Below are positions 8,778 through 17,656 of a DNA stretch of 64,000 bases, piece after piece. The stretch's first letter is position 1. Each line of letters opens with the position of its first letter. Both the position numbers and the translations under genes were made by a program. The notes below the pieces were generated by a model. It did not search any database and was not told where the DNA came from. It was given only the letters and a program-made list of their open reading frames with translations. Source of the DNA: Pseudomonas sp. P7548 (GTDB taxonomy: Bacteria > Pseudomonadota > Gammaproteobacteria > Pseudomonadales > Pseudomonadaceae); assembly GCF_013386585.1 (NCBI RefSeq), contig NZ_JACARO010000002.1, positions 62,001 through 126,000 of the forward strand, written 5' to 3'.

Positions 8778-10022
8778 CTCCGGCTCTGCCTGAGGAACTT
8801 CGACCGGTGGCGTTACCGCTTCGGGCGTTGGCTCAACGTTGGAGGATTCGCTCAAGTACACATGGTCGCCATTGTTATAGACGACGGTGCCTGACACCTG
8901 GCTGCCATCCTCGCGCAGCAAACGGTATTCACTGTGCAGAAGGTAAGCCGCAACGGCTTTTTTCGGCGGCACGTACGTGATGATTTCAAGCGGTGCAGAA
9001 TGGCTCCAGCCTTTTGCCGAGCGCAGCGTATGGGTGAACTCCCGACCCAGATGCGCTGAAAAATTCAGCTCAAAGACATGTTCGCCAGCAGGCCATTCCT
9101 TGCCAAGTTCCACGCTGGTGTTGGCTGCCAATGCTTTGACATTCCCACCCAACTCACCTTTGGTGGCTGTCCACATGAACGGCTGGCTGGTTGCCTCGGT
9201 GTTATGCCCAAACCCTGCGAGCACGTGGCGATCAGTACGCTCCAGCCGATAAACCGGCGACGTCCCGAGCTGCTCGGTTGCCGTCAGTTCCAGGTCTTTT
9301 ACGCAGAACCACGGCAATTCGCACACGTGCAGCGCGGAGGCGGTTTCCTCCTGCTGGGGGCTTTCATACCCGAGGAGGGCGGGCGGCGGTGGCAGGTCGC
9401 TGAGCTGCGCAGTGAGCGCCAGGCGCAGCGAATAGGCGGCAAGGCCCGTCTTGGCATAGCTGTCAGTGCCGATGAATGTACCCGGCGCCAGATAGAGTTC
9501 GCCTGCGCAAGCGTCAGGTAGGGCGGTCGACCAGAGACTCAAGTCGTTGGTGGAGCCGCTGCCTTTGTCGTTCCAGATCAGGTCGCCTACTTGAGCCGGC
9601 ATCACCAGGTCTTCCCTGATACAACGCACGGCATGGCGTGAAGGCTTGTCGTAATCGACCCCGAACACCAGCCCCATCGCCACGTAGCCTTCGGGTGGCA
9701 GTGGGCGCCAGATGGACGCATTGTTTCGCGCCCCGGTTCCTTCGTCATGCCATACCCGTTGGTAGTCGACTGGCGGACGCAGGGCGGTGCCGTCGGTTTT
9801 GTTGACATCGCTGACCAAGGCGACGACTTTGCTTTGGTTGATATTGCGGTAATGACCGACCGCAACATCCCCCAGGGAGAAAAACGAGCTCAGCGCATCG
9901 GACGTTGCGCTGGGCCGCCACAGGCTGACGGCTTTGCGCGCACCCGAGCCCTTGTCATTCCACAGGGGCAGGAACTCGCTGGTAAAGCTGATGAGCAGGT
10001 CGTTGAATTGCAGAGGCTTCAT
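8730..10022 (-). CDS. Vps62-related repeat protein
   Basis: This 430-residue protein is related to the Vps62 family. It carries three copies of a Trp-x-Asp-x-Gly-Thr/Ser-Gly motif: LWNDKGSGARKAVSLWRP (about 20), VWHDEGTGARNNASIWRP (about 90) and IWNDKGSGSTNDLSLW (about 155). Each is spaced 65-70 residues apart and followed in the first two by a Gly-Asp-Val/Met-Ala-Val-Gly-like strand, as in beta-prism repeats. A C-terminal beta-rich part ends in a Pro/Glu-rich tail. There is no signal peptide. The ATG at 10022 has GGAG upstream. The biochemical function is unknown. It may be accessory, since its neighbours on both sides are core genes. Confidence 0.75.
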   Translation of the reverse strand: MKPLQFNDLLISFTSEFLPLWNDKGSGARKAVSLWRPSATSDALSSFFSLGDVAVGHYRNINQSKVVALVSDVNKTDGTALRPPVDYQRVWHDEGTGARNNASIWRPLPPEGYVAMGLVFGVDYDKPSRHAVRCIREDLVMPAQVGDLIWNDKGSGSTNDLSLWSTALPDACAGELYLAPGTFIGTDSYAKTGLAAYSLRLALTAQLSDLPPPPALLGYESPQQEETASALHVCELPWFCVKDLELTATEQLGTSPVYRLERTDRHVLAGFGHNTEATSQPFMWTATKGELGGNVKALAANTSVELGKEWPAGEHVFELNFSAHLGREFTHTLRSAKGWSHSAPLEIITYVPPKKAVAAYLLHSEYRLLREDGSQVSGTVVYNNGDHVYLSESSNVEPTPEAVTPPVEVPQAEPELEVTGHDLVDNTLIP

Positions 10023-10085
10023 GGAGGGCTCTCCAGTTGATTGAAGCCTCAACTATCGAGCAGCGCGGGCGCCGCCGAGTGGTAT

Positions 10086-10871
10086 CTATCTACGCGCGGG
10101 AAGGTAGGTGCCGTTTTTTCCATGTGCCGCCATCGCCTGGTTGCTGCGCACGCTGATCATCAACTTGATATCGATCCAGTCAACGCCCTGGTCCTTGAGC
10201 TTGGGCAGCTCACGCTCCAGCACCGCGAGGGTTTGGGGGTAGGGGTGGCCGATCATGACGGCTGAACCCTGCTTGTGGGCCAGCTTGATGGCCGTCTGCA
10301 GTTGCGTGGTGATCGCTGCTTCGGTGCGTTCGTCATCGAGGAACACATCCCGCGAGACGTGCGCCAGGCCAATCTTCTGTGCCTCGGCGGCGGCGACGGT
10401 TTGCGCGCTGGTACGGCTGTCGACAAAGAACTTGTTGCGCCGTTGCAGCTCGGCCATCAACCATGCCATGGCGGCGGGCTGTGCGGTCATGCGGCTGCCC
10501 ATGTGGTTGTTGATGCCAGCGGTATAGGGCACGGCCTTGAACGCGGCGTCCAGGCGCTTGCCGAGTTCTTCGAGGGGCAGCTCGGGGTGCCAGGCGAACG
10601 GGCCGGTTGCCGGGTCCATGGGCATGTGCAGGATCACGATCTTGCCGGCCTTGTGGGCTTCGCGGGCGAATTCGGCGGCGTGGGGTGTGTCGGGCATGAT
10701 CGCCGTGGTCACCGGCCCAGGCAGGTCCAGCACGCGCCGATCCCGGGGCAGGTTCTGCCCCAGGTCGTCGATGATCAGGGTGAGGTAGGCTTTGTGAGGC
10801 TCGCCGGCCGGGGTCGCGTGGGCGACTCCGGCCAGGCTGCACAGCACAGCGATGATCAGGGCAAAACGCAT
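10086..10871 (-). CDS. Divergent polysaccharide deacetylase family protein (YibQ-like)
   Basis: This is a 261-residue exported protein with signal peptide MRFALIIAVLCSLAGVAHA and a divergent polysaccharide deacetylase fold (PF04748-type). Family landmarks are LIIDDLGQN (about 34), LHMPMDP (about 80), GINNHMGSRMT (about 119) and GHPYPQTL. It lies one base after the stop of the CtpA-type protease and downstream of EnvC. This conserved three-gene order suggests a shared role in peptidoglycan maintenance in the periplasm. The actual substrate is not shown by the sequence. Confidence 0.88.
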   Translation of the reverse strand: MRFALIIAVLCSLAGVAHATPAGEPHKAYLTLIIDDLGQNLPRDRRVLDLPGPVTTAIMPDTPHAAEFAREAHKAGKIVILHMPMDPATGPFAWHPELPLEELGKRLDAAFKAVPYTAGINNHMGSRMTAQPAAMAWLMAELQRRNKFFVDSRTSAQTVAAAEAQKIGLAHVSRDVFLDDERTEAAITTQLQTAIKLAHKQGSAVMIGHPYPQTLAVLERELPKLKDQGVDWIDIKLMISVRSNQAMAAHGKNGTYLPARR

Positions 10872-10872
10872 A

Positions 10873-12189
10873 TCAACGGCTGCGGGTGATGCTCAAGCCC
10901 TTGAGCAGGCTCAGCGCCTGGGCCAGTTGGTAGTCGTCGTCCTGCGGCATCGGCTTGGCTTTGGTGCCGCTGCCGGTAGGCTGGTCGGCGCCACCGTTGC
11001 CATTGCCCAAGTGGCCTTGCAGGTCGGCCTCTTTGTAGAACTCGCTGTCGGCCTCGTTGGTGATCTTGGCCTTGCGCACTTCGATGTCCGGAACGATGCC
11101 CTGGGCCTGGATCGAGCGACCATTCGGCGTGTAGTACAGCGCCGTGGTGATCTTCAGTGCGCGATCGTTGTTCAGCGGCAACACGGTTTGTACCGAGCCT
11201 TTGCCGAAGCTGGTGGTGCCCATCAGCACGCCGCGTTTCTGGTCTTGCAGGGCGCCGGCAACGATTTCCGAAGCCGAGGCGCTGCCGCCGTTGATCAGCA
11301 CGGCCAGTGGCACGCCTTCGCTGAGGTCATTGCCGGTGGCCGAGAAGCGCAGTTCGGAGTTGGCGATACGACCTTTTGTATAAACGATCAGGCCTTTGGT
11401 GATGAAGTGGTCGACCACTTCCACCGCGGCCTGCAGTACGCCGCCTGGGTTGTTACGCAGGTCGAGCACGATGCCGTTGAGCTTCTTGCCGTTGTCCTTG
11501 CGCAGCTTGGCCAGGGCCTTGGCCACTTCGTCGCCGGTCTTGACCTGGAACTGGGTGATGCGGATGTAGCCGTAGCCCGACTCCAGCAGCTGGCTCTTCA
11601 CGCTCTTGACCGTGATGGTCGCGCGGGCCAGGGTCACGTCAAACGGGTTGCCGCCGTCGCGCACCAGGGTCAGGGTGATTTTCTGGCCGATCTTGCCGCG
11701 CATCTTGTCGACGGCTTCGGTCATGGTCTGGCCACGGGTCGGCTGGCCGTTGATCTTGACGATGAAGTCACCGGCCTGGATGCCAGCCTTGGACGCCGGG
11801 GTGTCATCGATCGGCGACACCACCTTGATGTTGCCGTCTTCGGAACCCACTTCAATGCCCAGGCCGCCGAACTCGCCGCTGGTGCTTTCCTGCAGCTCGG
11901 CGAAGTCTTCAGGCCCCAGGTAGGCGGAGTGCGGGTCAAGGTTGCTGAGCATGCCCTTGATGGCATTCTCCAGCAGGGTTTTGTCGTCTACAGGGTCGAC
12001 ATAGGCTGCCTTGATCCGGTCCATGACCTCGGCAAAGGTGCGCAGCTCGTCCAGCGGCAGCGGCGCCTTGGTGGTCGCTGCCGTGGCGGCAGGCGCAGCC
12101 GGTGCGGCCTGGTCGGCGAAAGCCAGAGGCGCGCCGATCACGAGGGCGATCGTCAGGGCCAGCGAAGTGAGGCGGGACAAATGCAGCAT
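10873..12189 (-). CDS. C-terminal processing peptidase, S41 family (CtpA type)
   Basis: This is a 438-residue periplasmic protease. The signal peptide MLHLSRLTSLALTIALVIGAPLAFA is followed by an S41 N-terminal helical domain (LDPHSAYLGPEDF), a PDZ domain (about 95-180, FGGLGIEVG...) and the protease core. The nucleophile serine lies in GGSASASEIVAG and the general-base lysine in TSFGKGSVQT. A Gln/Pro/Gly-rich tail follows (about 390-438). CtpA enzymes degrade cell-wall hydrolases or their regulators. The gene sits between envC (30 bases upstream) and a deacetylase gene, which fits control of peptidoglycan hydrolysis. Confidence 0.92.
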   Translation of the reverse strand: MLHLSRLTSLALTIALVIGAPLAFADQAAPAAPAATAATTKAPLPLDELRTFAEVMDRIKAAYVDPVDDKTLLENAIKGMLSNLDPHSAYLGPEDFAELQESTSGEFGGLGIEVGSEDGNIKVVSPIDDTPASKAGIQAGDFIVKINGQPTRGQTMTEAVDKMRGKIGQKITLTLVRDGGNPFDVTLARATITVKSVKSQLLESGYGYIRITQFQVKTGDEVAKALAKLRKDNGKKLNGIVLDLRNNPGGVLQAAVEVVDHFITKGLIVYTKGRIANSELRFSATGNDLSEGVPLAVLINGGSASASEIVAGALQDQKRGVLMGTTSFGKGSVQTVLPLNNDRALKITTALYYTPNGRSIQAQGIVPDIEVRKAKITNEADSEFYKEADLQGHLGNGNGGADQPTGSGTKAKPMPQDDDYQLAQALSLLKGLSITRSR

Positions 12190-12219
12190 GTCGAACGAAC
12201 TCCTAATGTAGATGCGGCC

Positions 12220-13515
12220 CTATCCTTGGGAACGGCACCATTGTGCAGGATCGCTCGGGCGACCCTGCTGACGAATAGCGAAGTACAGCGCCGGGGTGTC
12301 CTGGCCACCACTGTTACCCACAGTGGAGATGGATTCACCGGCTTTTACAACATCACCTGCCGACTTGAGTAAAGTCTGATTGTGGCCGTAAAGGCTCAAA
12401 TAGCCATTACCGTGGTCAAGAATCACCAACAAACCGGCCCCGCGCAGCCAATCGGCAAACACCACGCGCCCACCGTGCACCGCATGAACCTGGCTGCCGG
12501 CAGCGGCGCTGATCATCACGCCGTCCCACTTGGCCCGGGTGTCATCGCCGCGGGTTTCACCAAAGCGTGCCAGTAATCGACCATCAACTGGCCATGGAAG
12601 TTTGCCGCGAGCTGAAGCAAAAGGGCCGCCGAAGGACTCGCCGCTGCTGGAAACCAGCGGGCCGGGCGCAGCATGTGCCGGTTTGCGGGGCGCCGGGGCA
12701 TCCGAATTGGCTGCCAGCTCGGCCTCACGCTGGCGCTTTTTTTCGGCTTCCTGCTGGGCGATCAGCGCTTTTTGCCGCGCTTCTTCGGCCTCGCGTGCCT
12801 GGCGGGCCAGGGTTTCTTCGATGGTCTTGAGCACTTTGGCCAGGTCGGCCTGGTCCTGCTCGCGTGCCTGCAGCTTGGCGTCGCGGGCTTTTACGTCGTC
12901 GTTCAGCTTGGCCAGGGCCAGCTGGCGTTCCTTACGGACTTTGTCGAGCTGGTCGCGCTGGGTGTCGAGAGCGGTTTTCTGATCCAGCAGTTGCGACTGC
13001 TGGTCGGCGATTTCCTGCTCGACGTTGGCCAGTTGGCGCAGGGTTTCGTTGAAACCCTTCAATTGCGCCAGGCGCGCCTTGCTCAGGTAGTCGTAATAGG
13101 TGAGGGTGCGGGCGAATTTTTCCGGGTTCTGCTGGTTGAGCAGCAGCTTCAGGTATTCCTGGCGACCGCTCTGGTAGGCGGCGCGGGCCTGGATCGCGAT
13201 CAGGCGTTGCTGTTCAACGCGTGCGCTCTGGAGTTTTTTTTTCTCAGCGTCGAGTCGCTCCAGTTCCGACTCGCTCTTCTTTAATTCTTTTTGTAGCTCC
13301 TGGACCTGCTTCTCGAGCTTGCCCATCTCGGTTTCCGTGCCGCGCAGGTCTTTCTGTACCCCGGATTTCTCTTCCTGGAGCTTGCCGAGCAGCTTTTTGA
13401 GCTCGGTAATGTCCTGACGCGTAGCGTCCAACTGTTGTTGGGTTTGTGCGCGCTCGTCGGCAAACGCCGGTTGGAGCAGGCAGACAAGAGCGAGGGTAAT
13501 CAAGGCGCGAAGCAT
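12220..13515 (-). CDS. envC: Murein hydrolase activator EnvC
   Basis: This 431-residue secreted protein has signal peptide MLRALITLALVCLLQPAFA, long coiled-coil segments (about 25-270, Gln/Leu/Lys/Glu heptads) and a C-terminal LytM (peptidase M23) domain. The LytM domain looks non-catalytic. The usual zinc-binding His-x-Gly-Ile-Asp is replaced by AKWDGVMI, and the final His-x-His-like strand reads LYFAIRQ. That is the EnvC pattern: EnvC activates amidases at the septum rather than cleaving itself. It is the first gene of the envC-ctpA-deacetylase unit. The ATG at 13515 starts exactly at the signal peptide. Confidence 0.9.
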   Translation of the reverse strand: MLRALITLALVCLLQPAFADERAQTQQQLDATRQDITELKKLLGKLQEEKSGVQKDLRGTETEMGKLEKQVQELQKELKKSESELERLDAEKKKLQSARVEQQRLIAIQARAAYQSGRQEYLKLLLNQQNPEKFARTLTYYDYLSKARLAQLKGFNETLRQLANVEQEIADQQSQLLDQKTALDTQRDQLDKVRKERQLALAKLNDDVKARDAKLQAREQDQADLAKVLKTIEETLARQAREAEEARQKALIAQQEAEKKRQREAELAANSDAPAPRKPAHAAPGPLVSSSGESFGGPFASARGKLPWPVDGRLLARFGETRGDDTRAKWDGVMISAAAGSQVHAVHGGRVVFADWLRGAGLLVILDHGNGYLSLYGHNQTLLKSAGDVVKAGESISTVGNSGGQDTPALYFAIRQQGRPSDPAQWCRSQG

Positions 13516-13660
13516 AGAGGCGGGCGACACCAGGGAAAGGGACGGCCTAGTATGCCCGCCAAGCGCGGCAAAAAAAATGCCCAATTCGGGCTGGGCCGCA
13601 AGATAGGTGCTGAGTGGCGGGGGTATGGCAAAAAGACATACTCAAAAGCGCCTCTTGACC

Positions 13661-13749
13661 TTGTGGGAGCTCGCTTGCCTGCGATGCGGACACCTCGGTG
13701 TTTCAGCGATACCGAGTTGACGCTATCGCAGGCAAGCCAGCTCCCACAG
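13661..13749. repeat. REP-type inverted repeat (GGGAGCTGGCTTGCCTGCGAT family)
   Basis: The arms are TGTGGGAGCTCGCTTGCCTGCGATG and its inverted copy ending AGCTCCCACA, about 90 bases overall with a degenerate centre. It lies in the spacer between envC and gpmI, at the 3' side of gpmI. Confidence 0.85.
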
Positions 13750-13771
13750 GGGCTCGCGGCGCTTGTGAGGG

Positions 13772-15298
13772 TTAAACCAGGATCGATGTACCGGTCATCT
13801 CGGCCGGCTTCTCCAGCCCCATCAGCTTCAGCATGGTCGGCGCCACATCTGCCAGCACACCGCCTTCGCGCACTTTCAGGTCGCGCTTGCCGACATAGAT
13901 GAACGGTACCGGCTCGGTGGTGTGAGCGGTGTGGGCTTGGCCGGTGGACTCGTCGGACATCTGCTCGCAGTTACCGTGGTCGGCGGTGATCAGCGCTTCG
14001 CCGCCGACCTTTTCCAGGGCGTCGACAATACGGCCGACGCACGTGTCCAGGCACTCCACGGCCTTGATCGCGGCGTCCAGATTGCCGCTATGGCCGACCA
14101 TGTCGCCGTTGGCGTAATTGACCACGATCACGTCATAGCGCTGGTTGTCGATGGCGTCGACGATCTTGTCGGTCACTTCCGGCGCGCTCATTTCTGGCTG
14201 CAGGTCGTAGGTGGCGACTTTTGGCGACGGGATCAGGATGCGCTCTTCGCCCGGGAACGGTTCTTCGCGCCCGCCGGAGAAGAAGAAGGTCACGTGGGCG
14301 TATTTCTCGGTTTCGGCGATGCGCAGCTGGGTCTTGCCGTTTTTCGCCAGGTAGTCGCCCAGTACGTTTTCCAGGCTGCCCGGGGCAAAAGCCGACGGGG
14401 CCGGGATGTTGGCGGCGTATTGGGTGAGCATCACGAACTCGACTTTCGGCTGGCGCGAGCGCTCGAAGTCCTTGAAACCGTCATCGACGAACACATGGCT
14501 CAGTTCGCGGGCGCGGTCGGCGCGGAAGTTCATGAACACCACGGCGTCGCCGTCTTCGACCTTCACCGGTTCGCCGATGGTGGTGGCCTTGACGAACTCA
14601 TCGCTCTCGCCACGGGCGTAGGCGGCTTCCAGGCCTTGCTGGGCGGTGGCGGCGTTGAATTCGGCCTGGCCGTTGACGATCAGGTTGTAGGCCTGGGATA
14701 CGCGGTCCCAGCGGTTGTCGCGGTCCATGGCGAAGTAGCGGCCGACCAGGCTGGCGATGCGGCCTTTGCCCAGCGCCGCGAACGTGGCGTCCAGCAGTTC
14801 GATGGACGATTGCGCGCTTTTTGGCGGCGTGTCACGGCCGTCGAGGAAGGCGTGCAGGTAGATCTTGTCGGCGCCGCGCTTGAAGGCCAGTTCGGCCATG
14901 GCGACCAGGTGGTCTTGGTGGCTATGGACGCCGCCGTCGGACAACAGGCCCATGAAGTGCACGGCCTTGCCAGCCGCAACTGCTTTATCTACCGCCGCGC
15001 AGATGGTCGGGTTCTCGAAGAACTCGCCGTCGCGGATGGCTTTGGTCACGCGGGTGAAGTCCTGATATACCACTCGTCCGGCGCCGAGGTTCATGTGGCC
15101 GACTTCCGAGTTGCCCATCTGGCCGTCGGGCAGGCCCACGTCCATGCCGGAACCGGAGATCAGGCCGTTGGGTACGCTGGCGGTCAGGCGGTCCAGTACC
15201 GGCTTGTTGGCCGCGTACACGGCGTTGTCGTGGTGGCTTTCACTGTGTCCGAAGCCATCGAGAATTATCAGGACCAAAGGTTTAGGCGTCGTAGTCAT
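13772..15298 (-). CDS. gpmI: 2,3-bisphosphoglycerate-independent phosphoglycerate mutase
   Basis: GpmI interconverts 3- and 2-phosphoglycerate in glycolysis and gluconeogenesis, using Mn2+ and a phosphoserine intermediate. The 508 residues match the family. The metal-binding [10 protein letters not shown] is at the N-terminus, and the phospho-acceptor serine is in [15 protein letters not shown] (about residue 62). Further metal ligands are in [10 protein letters not shown] and [10 protein letters not shown]. The ATG at 15298 has AGAGGA directly upstream; an in-frame extension upstream was rejected. It stands divergent from yibN-grxC-secB. Confidence 0.97.
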   Translation of the reverse strand: MTTTPKPLVLIILDGFGHSESHHDNAVYAANKPVLDRLTASVPNGLISGSGMDVGLPDGQMGNSEVGHMNLGAGRVVYQDFTRVTKAIRDGEFFENPTICAAVDKAVAAGKAVHFMGLLSDGGVHSHQDHLVAMAELAFKRGADKIYLHAFLDGRDTPPKSAQSSIELLDATFAALGKGRIASLVGRYFAMDRDNRWDRVSQAYNLIVNGQAEFNAATAQQGLEAAYARGESDEFVKATTIGEPVKVEDGDAVVFMNFRADRARELSHVFVDDGFKDFERSRQPKVEFVMLTQYAANIPAPSAFAPGSLENVLGDYLAKNGKTQLRIAETEKYAHVTFFFSGGREEPFPGEERILIPSPKVATYDLQPEMSAPEVTDKIVDAIDNQRYDVIVVNYANGDMVGHSGNLDAAIKAVECLDTCVGRIVDALEKVGGEALITADHGNCEQMSDESTGQAHTAHTTEPVPFIYVGKRDLKVREGGVLADVAPTMLKLMGLEKPAEMTGTSILV

Positions 15299-15449
15299 AG
15301 ATCCTCTCGCGGCGGTAATAAAGGAAGACAATTGAAAAGGGAGTGGCAGTTTAAAGCGAAGTTCCGACGACGTCACCGCTTTACGGGGGTTGGCCCCCCC
15401 TGACGGCTGTGTATACTTACCGCCATTTTAACGCCCTGGAACCTCCTTG

Positions 15450-15863
15450 ATGGTTGATCACCTGATTGCATTTGCCACTGCCCACTACCTGCTCGTGGGT
15501 GCCTTCGTCATCCTGCTGGCGCTGCTGATCGCTCATGAATTGAGCCGCGGTGGCCGCAGCCTGAGCACGGCGGAGCTGACCGCGCTGGTCAACAAGGATG
15601 AGGCCGTTGTCGTGGATATCCGCCCGGCCAAGGAATTCGCCACCGGCCATATCGTCGGTGCCCTGAACATTCCACAGGACAAGCTGATCGCGCGCCTGGC
15701 CGAGCTTGAAAAGCACAAGGCCAAGACCATCATCCTGGTCGACGCCCAAGGCCAGCACGCCGGCACCCATGCCCGCGAAATGCTCAAGACCGGTTTCACC
15801 GCCGCCAAACTATCTGGTGGTATCAGCAGCTGGCGCGCCGATAACCTGCCGCTGGTGAAGTGA
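15450..15863 (+). CDS. Rhodanese-like membrane protein YibN, catalytic Cys missing
   Basis: This 137-residue protein has one N-terminal membrane segment (HYLLVGAFVILLALLIAHEL) followed by a rhodanese domain (VVVDIRPAKEFATGHIVGALNIP). Where active rhodaneses have the sulfur-carrying cysteine, the sequence reads ILVDAQGQHAG, with Asp in that place. The domain is therefore unlikely to transfer sulfur and may be a binding or scaffold module. The ATG at 15450 is preferred over an overlapping TTG, with CCTCC-complementary spacing weak. Order yibN-grxC-secB is widely conserved, hinting at a role in protein export or redox. Confidence 0.88.
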   Translation: MVDHLIAFATAHYLLVGAFVILLALLIAHELSRGGRSLSTAELTALVNKDEAVVVDIRPAKEFATGHIVGALNIPQDKLIARLAELEKHKAKTIILVDAQGQHAGTHAREMLKTGFTAAKLSGGISSWRADNLPLVK

Positions 15864-15864
15864 T

Positions 15865-16119
15865 ATGAGCCAGGTTGTCGTGTATTCCAGCGATTGGTGC
15901 CCTTACTGCATGCGGGCCAAGGCCCTGCTGGAGAAAAAGGGCGTTGCCTTCGAAGAGATCAAGGTCGACGGCAAACCCCAGGTGCGTGCCGAAATGGCCC
16001 AGAAGGCGGGGCGCACGTCTGTGCCGCAGATCTGGATCGGCGCCAAGCACATCGGTGGTTGCGACGACCTGTTCGCCCTGGAGCGCGCCGGTAAACTCGA
16101 TGCGCTGCTGCTCGTCTGA
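15865..16119 (+). CDS. grxC: Glutaredoxin 3
   Basis: This is an 84-residue thioredoxin-fold dithiol glutaredoxin that reduces disulfides with glutathione. The active site CPYC is at residues about 12-15 (SDWCPYCMRAK), followed by the cis-proline region TSVPQIWIG and the glutathione-binding GGCDDL. The length is typical of GrxC. It starts one base after the yibN stop and is followed by secB, so the three are probably co-transcribed. Confidence 0.96.
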   Translation: MSQVVVYSSDWCPYCMRAKALLEKKGVAFEEIKVDGKPQVRAEMAQKAGRTSVPQIWIGAKHIGGCDDLFALERAGKLDALLLV

Positions 16120-16161
16120 CTCCTAAACCCTAAAAGACCCCAAGATCAAGAAGGATCTGCG

Positions 16162-16641
16162 ATGACTGACCAACAGAACACCGAAGCAGCAGAAGCTCAA
16201 GGCCCACAGTTTTCGCTGCAGCGGATCTACGTGCGTGACCTGTCGTTCGAAGCGCCGAAAAGCCCGGCGATCTTCCGCCAGGAATGGACCCCAAGCGTTG
16301 CGCTGGACCTGAACACCCGTCAGAAAGCCCTGGAAGGTGACTTCCACGAAGTCGTGCTGACCCTGTCGGTGACCGTCAAGAACGGCGAAGAAGTGGCTTT
16401 CATCGCTGAAGTGCAACAGGCCGGTATCTTCCTGATCCAGGGCCTGGACGAAGCGTCCATGAGCCACACCCTGGGCGCGTTCTGCCCGAACATCCTGTTC
16501 CCGTATGCCCGTGAGACCCTGGACAGCCTGGTCACCCGTGGCTCGTTCCCTGCGTTGATGCTGGCTCCGGTGAACTTCGATGCCCTGTACGCTCAAGAGC
16601 TGCAGCGCATGCAACAGGAAGGTTCGTCGACGGTTCAGTAA
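16162..16641 (+). CDS. secB: Protein-export chaperone SecB
   Basis: SecB is a cytosolic tetrameric chaperone that keeps preproteins unfolded and delivers them to SecA. The 159 residues match the family. They include the core [19 protein letters not shown] (about 18-36) and the conserved [15 protein letters not shown] segment, and end in a Gln/Ser-rich tail. The ribosome site AAGGA lies 8 bases before the ATG. It is the last gene of the yibN-grxC-secB unit and is followed by a REP doublet. Confidence 0.97.
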   Translation: MTDQQNTEAAEAQGPQFSLQRIYVRDLSFEAPKSPAIFRQEWTPSVALDLNTRQKALEGDFHEVVLTLSVTVKNGEEVAFIAEVQQAGIFLIQGLDEASMSHTLGAFCPNILFPYARETLDSLVTRGSFPALMLAPVNFDALYAQELQRMQQEGSSTVQ

Positions 16642-16655
16642 GCCGACGATGTAAA

Positions 16656-16752
16656 AAATGTGGGAGCGGGCTTGCTCGCGAATGCGGTACTTCAGTCGAC
16701 ATCTTCATTGACTGACACACCGCTTTCGCGAGCAAGCCCGCTCCCACATTTG
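16656..16752. repeat. REP doublet (GTGGGAGCGGGCTTGCTCGCGA family)
   Basis: Two inverted copies of TGTGGGAGCGGGCTTGCTCG flank a 45-base variable centre. The element sits between the convergent secB and trmL genes, where such doublets commonly protect or separate 3' ends. Confidence 0.92.
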
Positions 16753-16761
16753 TTATGGGTG

Positions 16762-17217
16762 TTACTTGAAACCGAGTTGGCGCCAGCCCTCGTAGACGGC
16801 GACGGCTACGGTGTTGGACAGGTTCAGGCTGCGGCAGCCCTCGCGCATCGGCAAGCGCAGGCGATGGCCGTCGGGCAGGGCGTCCAGCACCTCGGCCGGC
16901 AGGCCACGGCTTTCCGGGCCGAAGAGGAAGGCGTCGCCTTCGGCAAAGCTGACATCATGGAACGGCTGCGAGCCCTTGGTGGTGAACGCGAACAGCCGTG
17001 GATGCCCCAGGCTTTCCAGGCAGCTGGCCAGGTCGGCATGGCGCTGGAGGGTGGCGTACTCGTGGTAGTCCAGCCCGGCGCGGCGCAGGCGCTTGTCGTC
17101 CATGTCGAAGCCCAGGGGCTCGATCAAATGCAGGTGGCAGCCACTGTTGGCGCACAGCCTGATAACGTTGCCGGTGTTCGGCGGAATTTCTGGTTGAAAA
17201 AGGATGACGTGAAACAT
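16762..17217 (-). CDS. trmL: tRNA (cytidine(34)-2'-O)-methyltransferase TrmL
   Basis: This is a 151-residue SPOUT-class methyltransferase that 2'-O-methylates the wobble base of tRNA-Leu isoacceptors. It begins MFHVILFQPEIPPNTGN and contains the family motifs LIEPLGFDMDDKRLRRAGLDY, LFGPESRGLP and LRLPMREGCRSLNLSN, which form the knotted SAM site. A GGAG lies 7 bases before the ATG. The start codon shares the palindrome CATG with the divergent start of the next gene. Longer in-frame extensions run into unrelated sequence and were rejected. Confidence 0.95.
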   Translation of the reverse strand: MFHVILFQPEIPPNTGNVIRLCANSGCHLHLIEPLGFDMDDKRLRRAGLDYHEYATLQRHADLASCLESLGHPRLFAFTTKGSQPFHDVSFAEGDAFLFGPESRGLPAEVLDALPDGHRLRLPMREGCRSLNLSNTVAVAVYEGWRQLGFK

Positions 17218-17656
17218 GCACGGCTCCGAAGGTAAAGATGCGCTGCATTCTACCCCTGAAGACGACCCAAGGCCGAAGCTATTGCCACGAGTGATGGGCT
17301 CTTTGGCGATTGTGGGGCTGATGATCGGCTTGATGATCGGCCGCCTGACCACACCCGACCCCGTCGAACTGCAGCAGGTCGAGACGGCGGCGGATGGCGT
17401 GGTGGTGTGGTTCAACAGCGAACCCAAGCTGCACGGCGAGCATATCGACGGCACCGTGGCCTTGCTGTTCGACGCCCAGGGCAAGGCGGCCAGCGGGCAG
17501 CTCAAGGTCAATGACAAGGATGTGAATTGGCGTACCCGCAAGACCGATGGCGGCCTGCTGCTGAACCTGGTGGCGGCCCGGCCGTTGCGTGGAGCGTGGA
17601 AGGGGGAGAAGGTCGATGGCCGCTGGCGGCTGGAGATCCATCTCCAAGAGCAATAA
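17216..17656 (+). CDS. Conserved hypothetical single-pass membrane protein
   Basis: This 146-residue protein has an N-terminal hydrophilic stretch and one membrane helix (VMGSLAIVGLMIGLMIG, about 26-42). A periplasmic domain follows with the motif VWFNSEPKLHGEHIDGTVALLF and a beta-rich C-terminus. I do not recognise a function. It sits between trmL and ntrC in the order known from other pseudomonads (from memory, the place of PA5126). The ATG at 17216 overlaps the trmL start on the other strand; the ATG at 17294, just before the membrane helix, is an alternative start. The 3' end carries a sigma-54 promoter for the downstream RNA. Confidence 0.7.
   Translation: MHGSEGKDALHSTPEDDPRPKLLPRVMGSLAIVGLMIGLMIGRLTTPDPVELQQVETAADGVVVWFNSEPKLHGEHIDGTVALLFDAQGKAASGQLKVNDKDVNWRTRKTDGGLLLNLVAARPLRGAWKGEKVDGRWRLEIHLQEQ
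17574..17589 (+). promoter_or_regulatory. Sigma-54 promoter for the NrsZ-like RNA
   Basis: GGCCCGGCCGTTGC (17575-17588) matches GGCACGNNNNTTGC with one mismatch and exact GG-N10-GC spacing. It lies inside the end of the preceding gene and predicts a start near 17600, about 57 bases before the first repeat unit. Dependence on NtrC is expected from the position next to ntrBC, but no clear NtrC site was seen. Confidence 0.65.

Noticed and set aside
12220-12600. EnvC LytM domain as an active zinc endopeptidase
   Set aside because: The first zinc motif is absent (AKWDGVMI) and the last strand lacks its His, so it fits the non-catalytic EnvC activator class rather than a broken enzyme.
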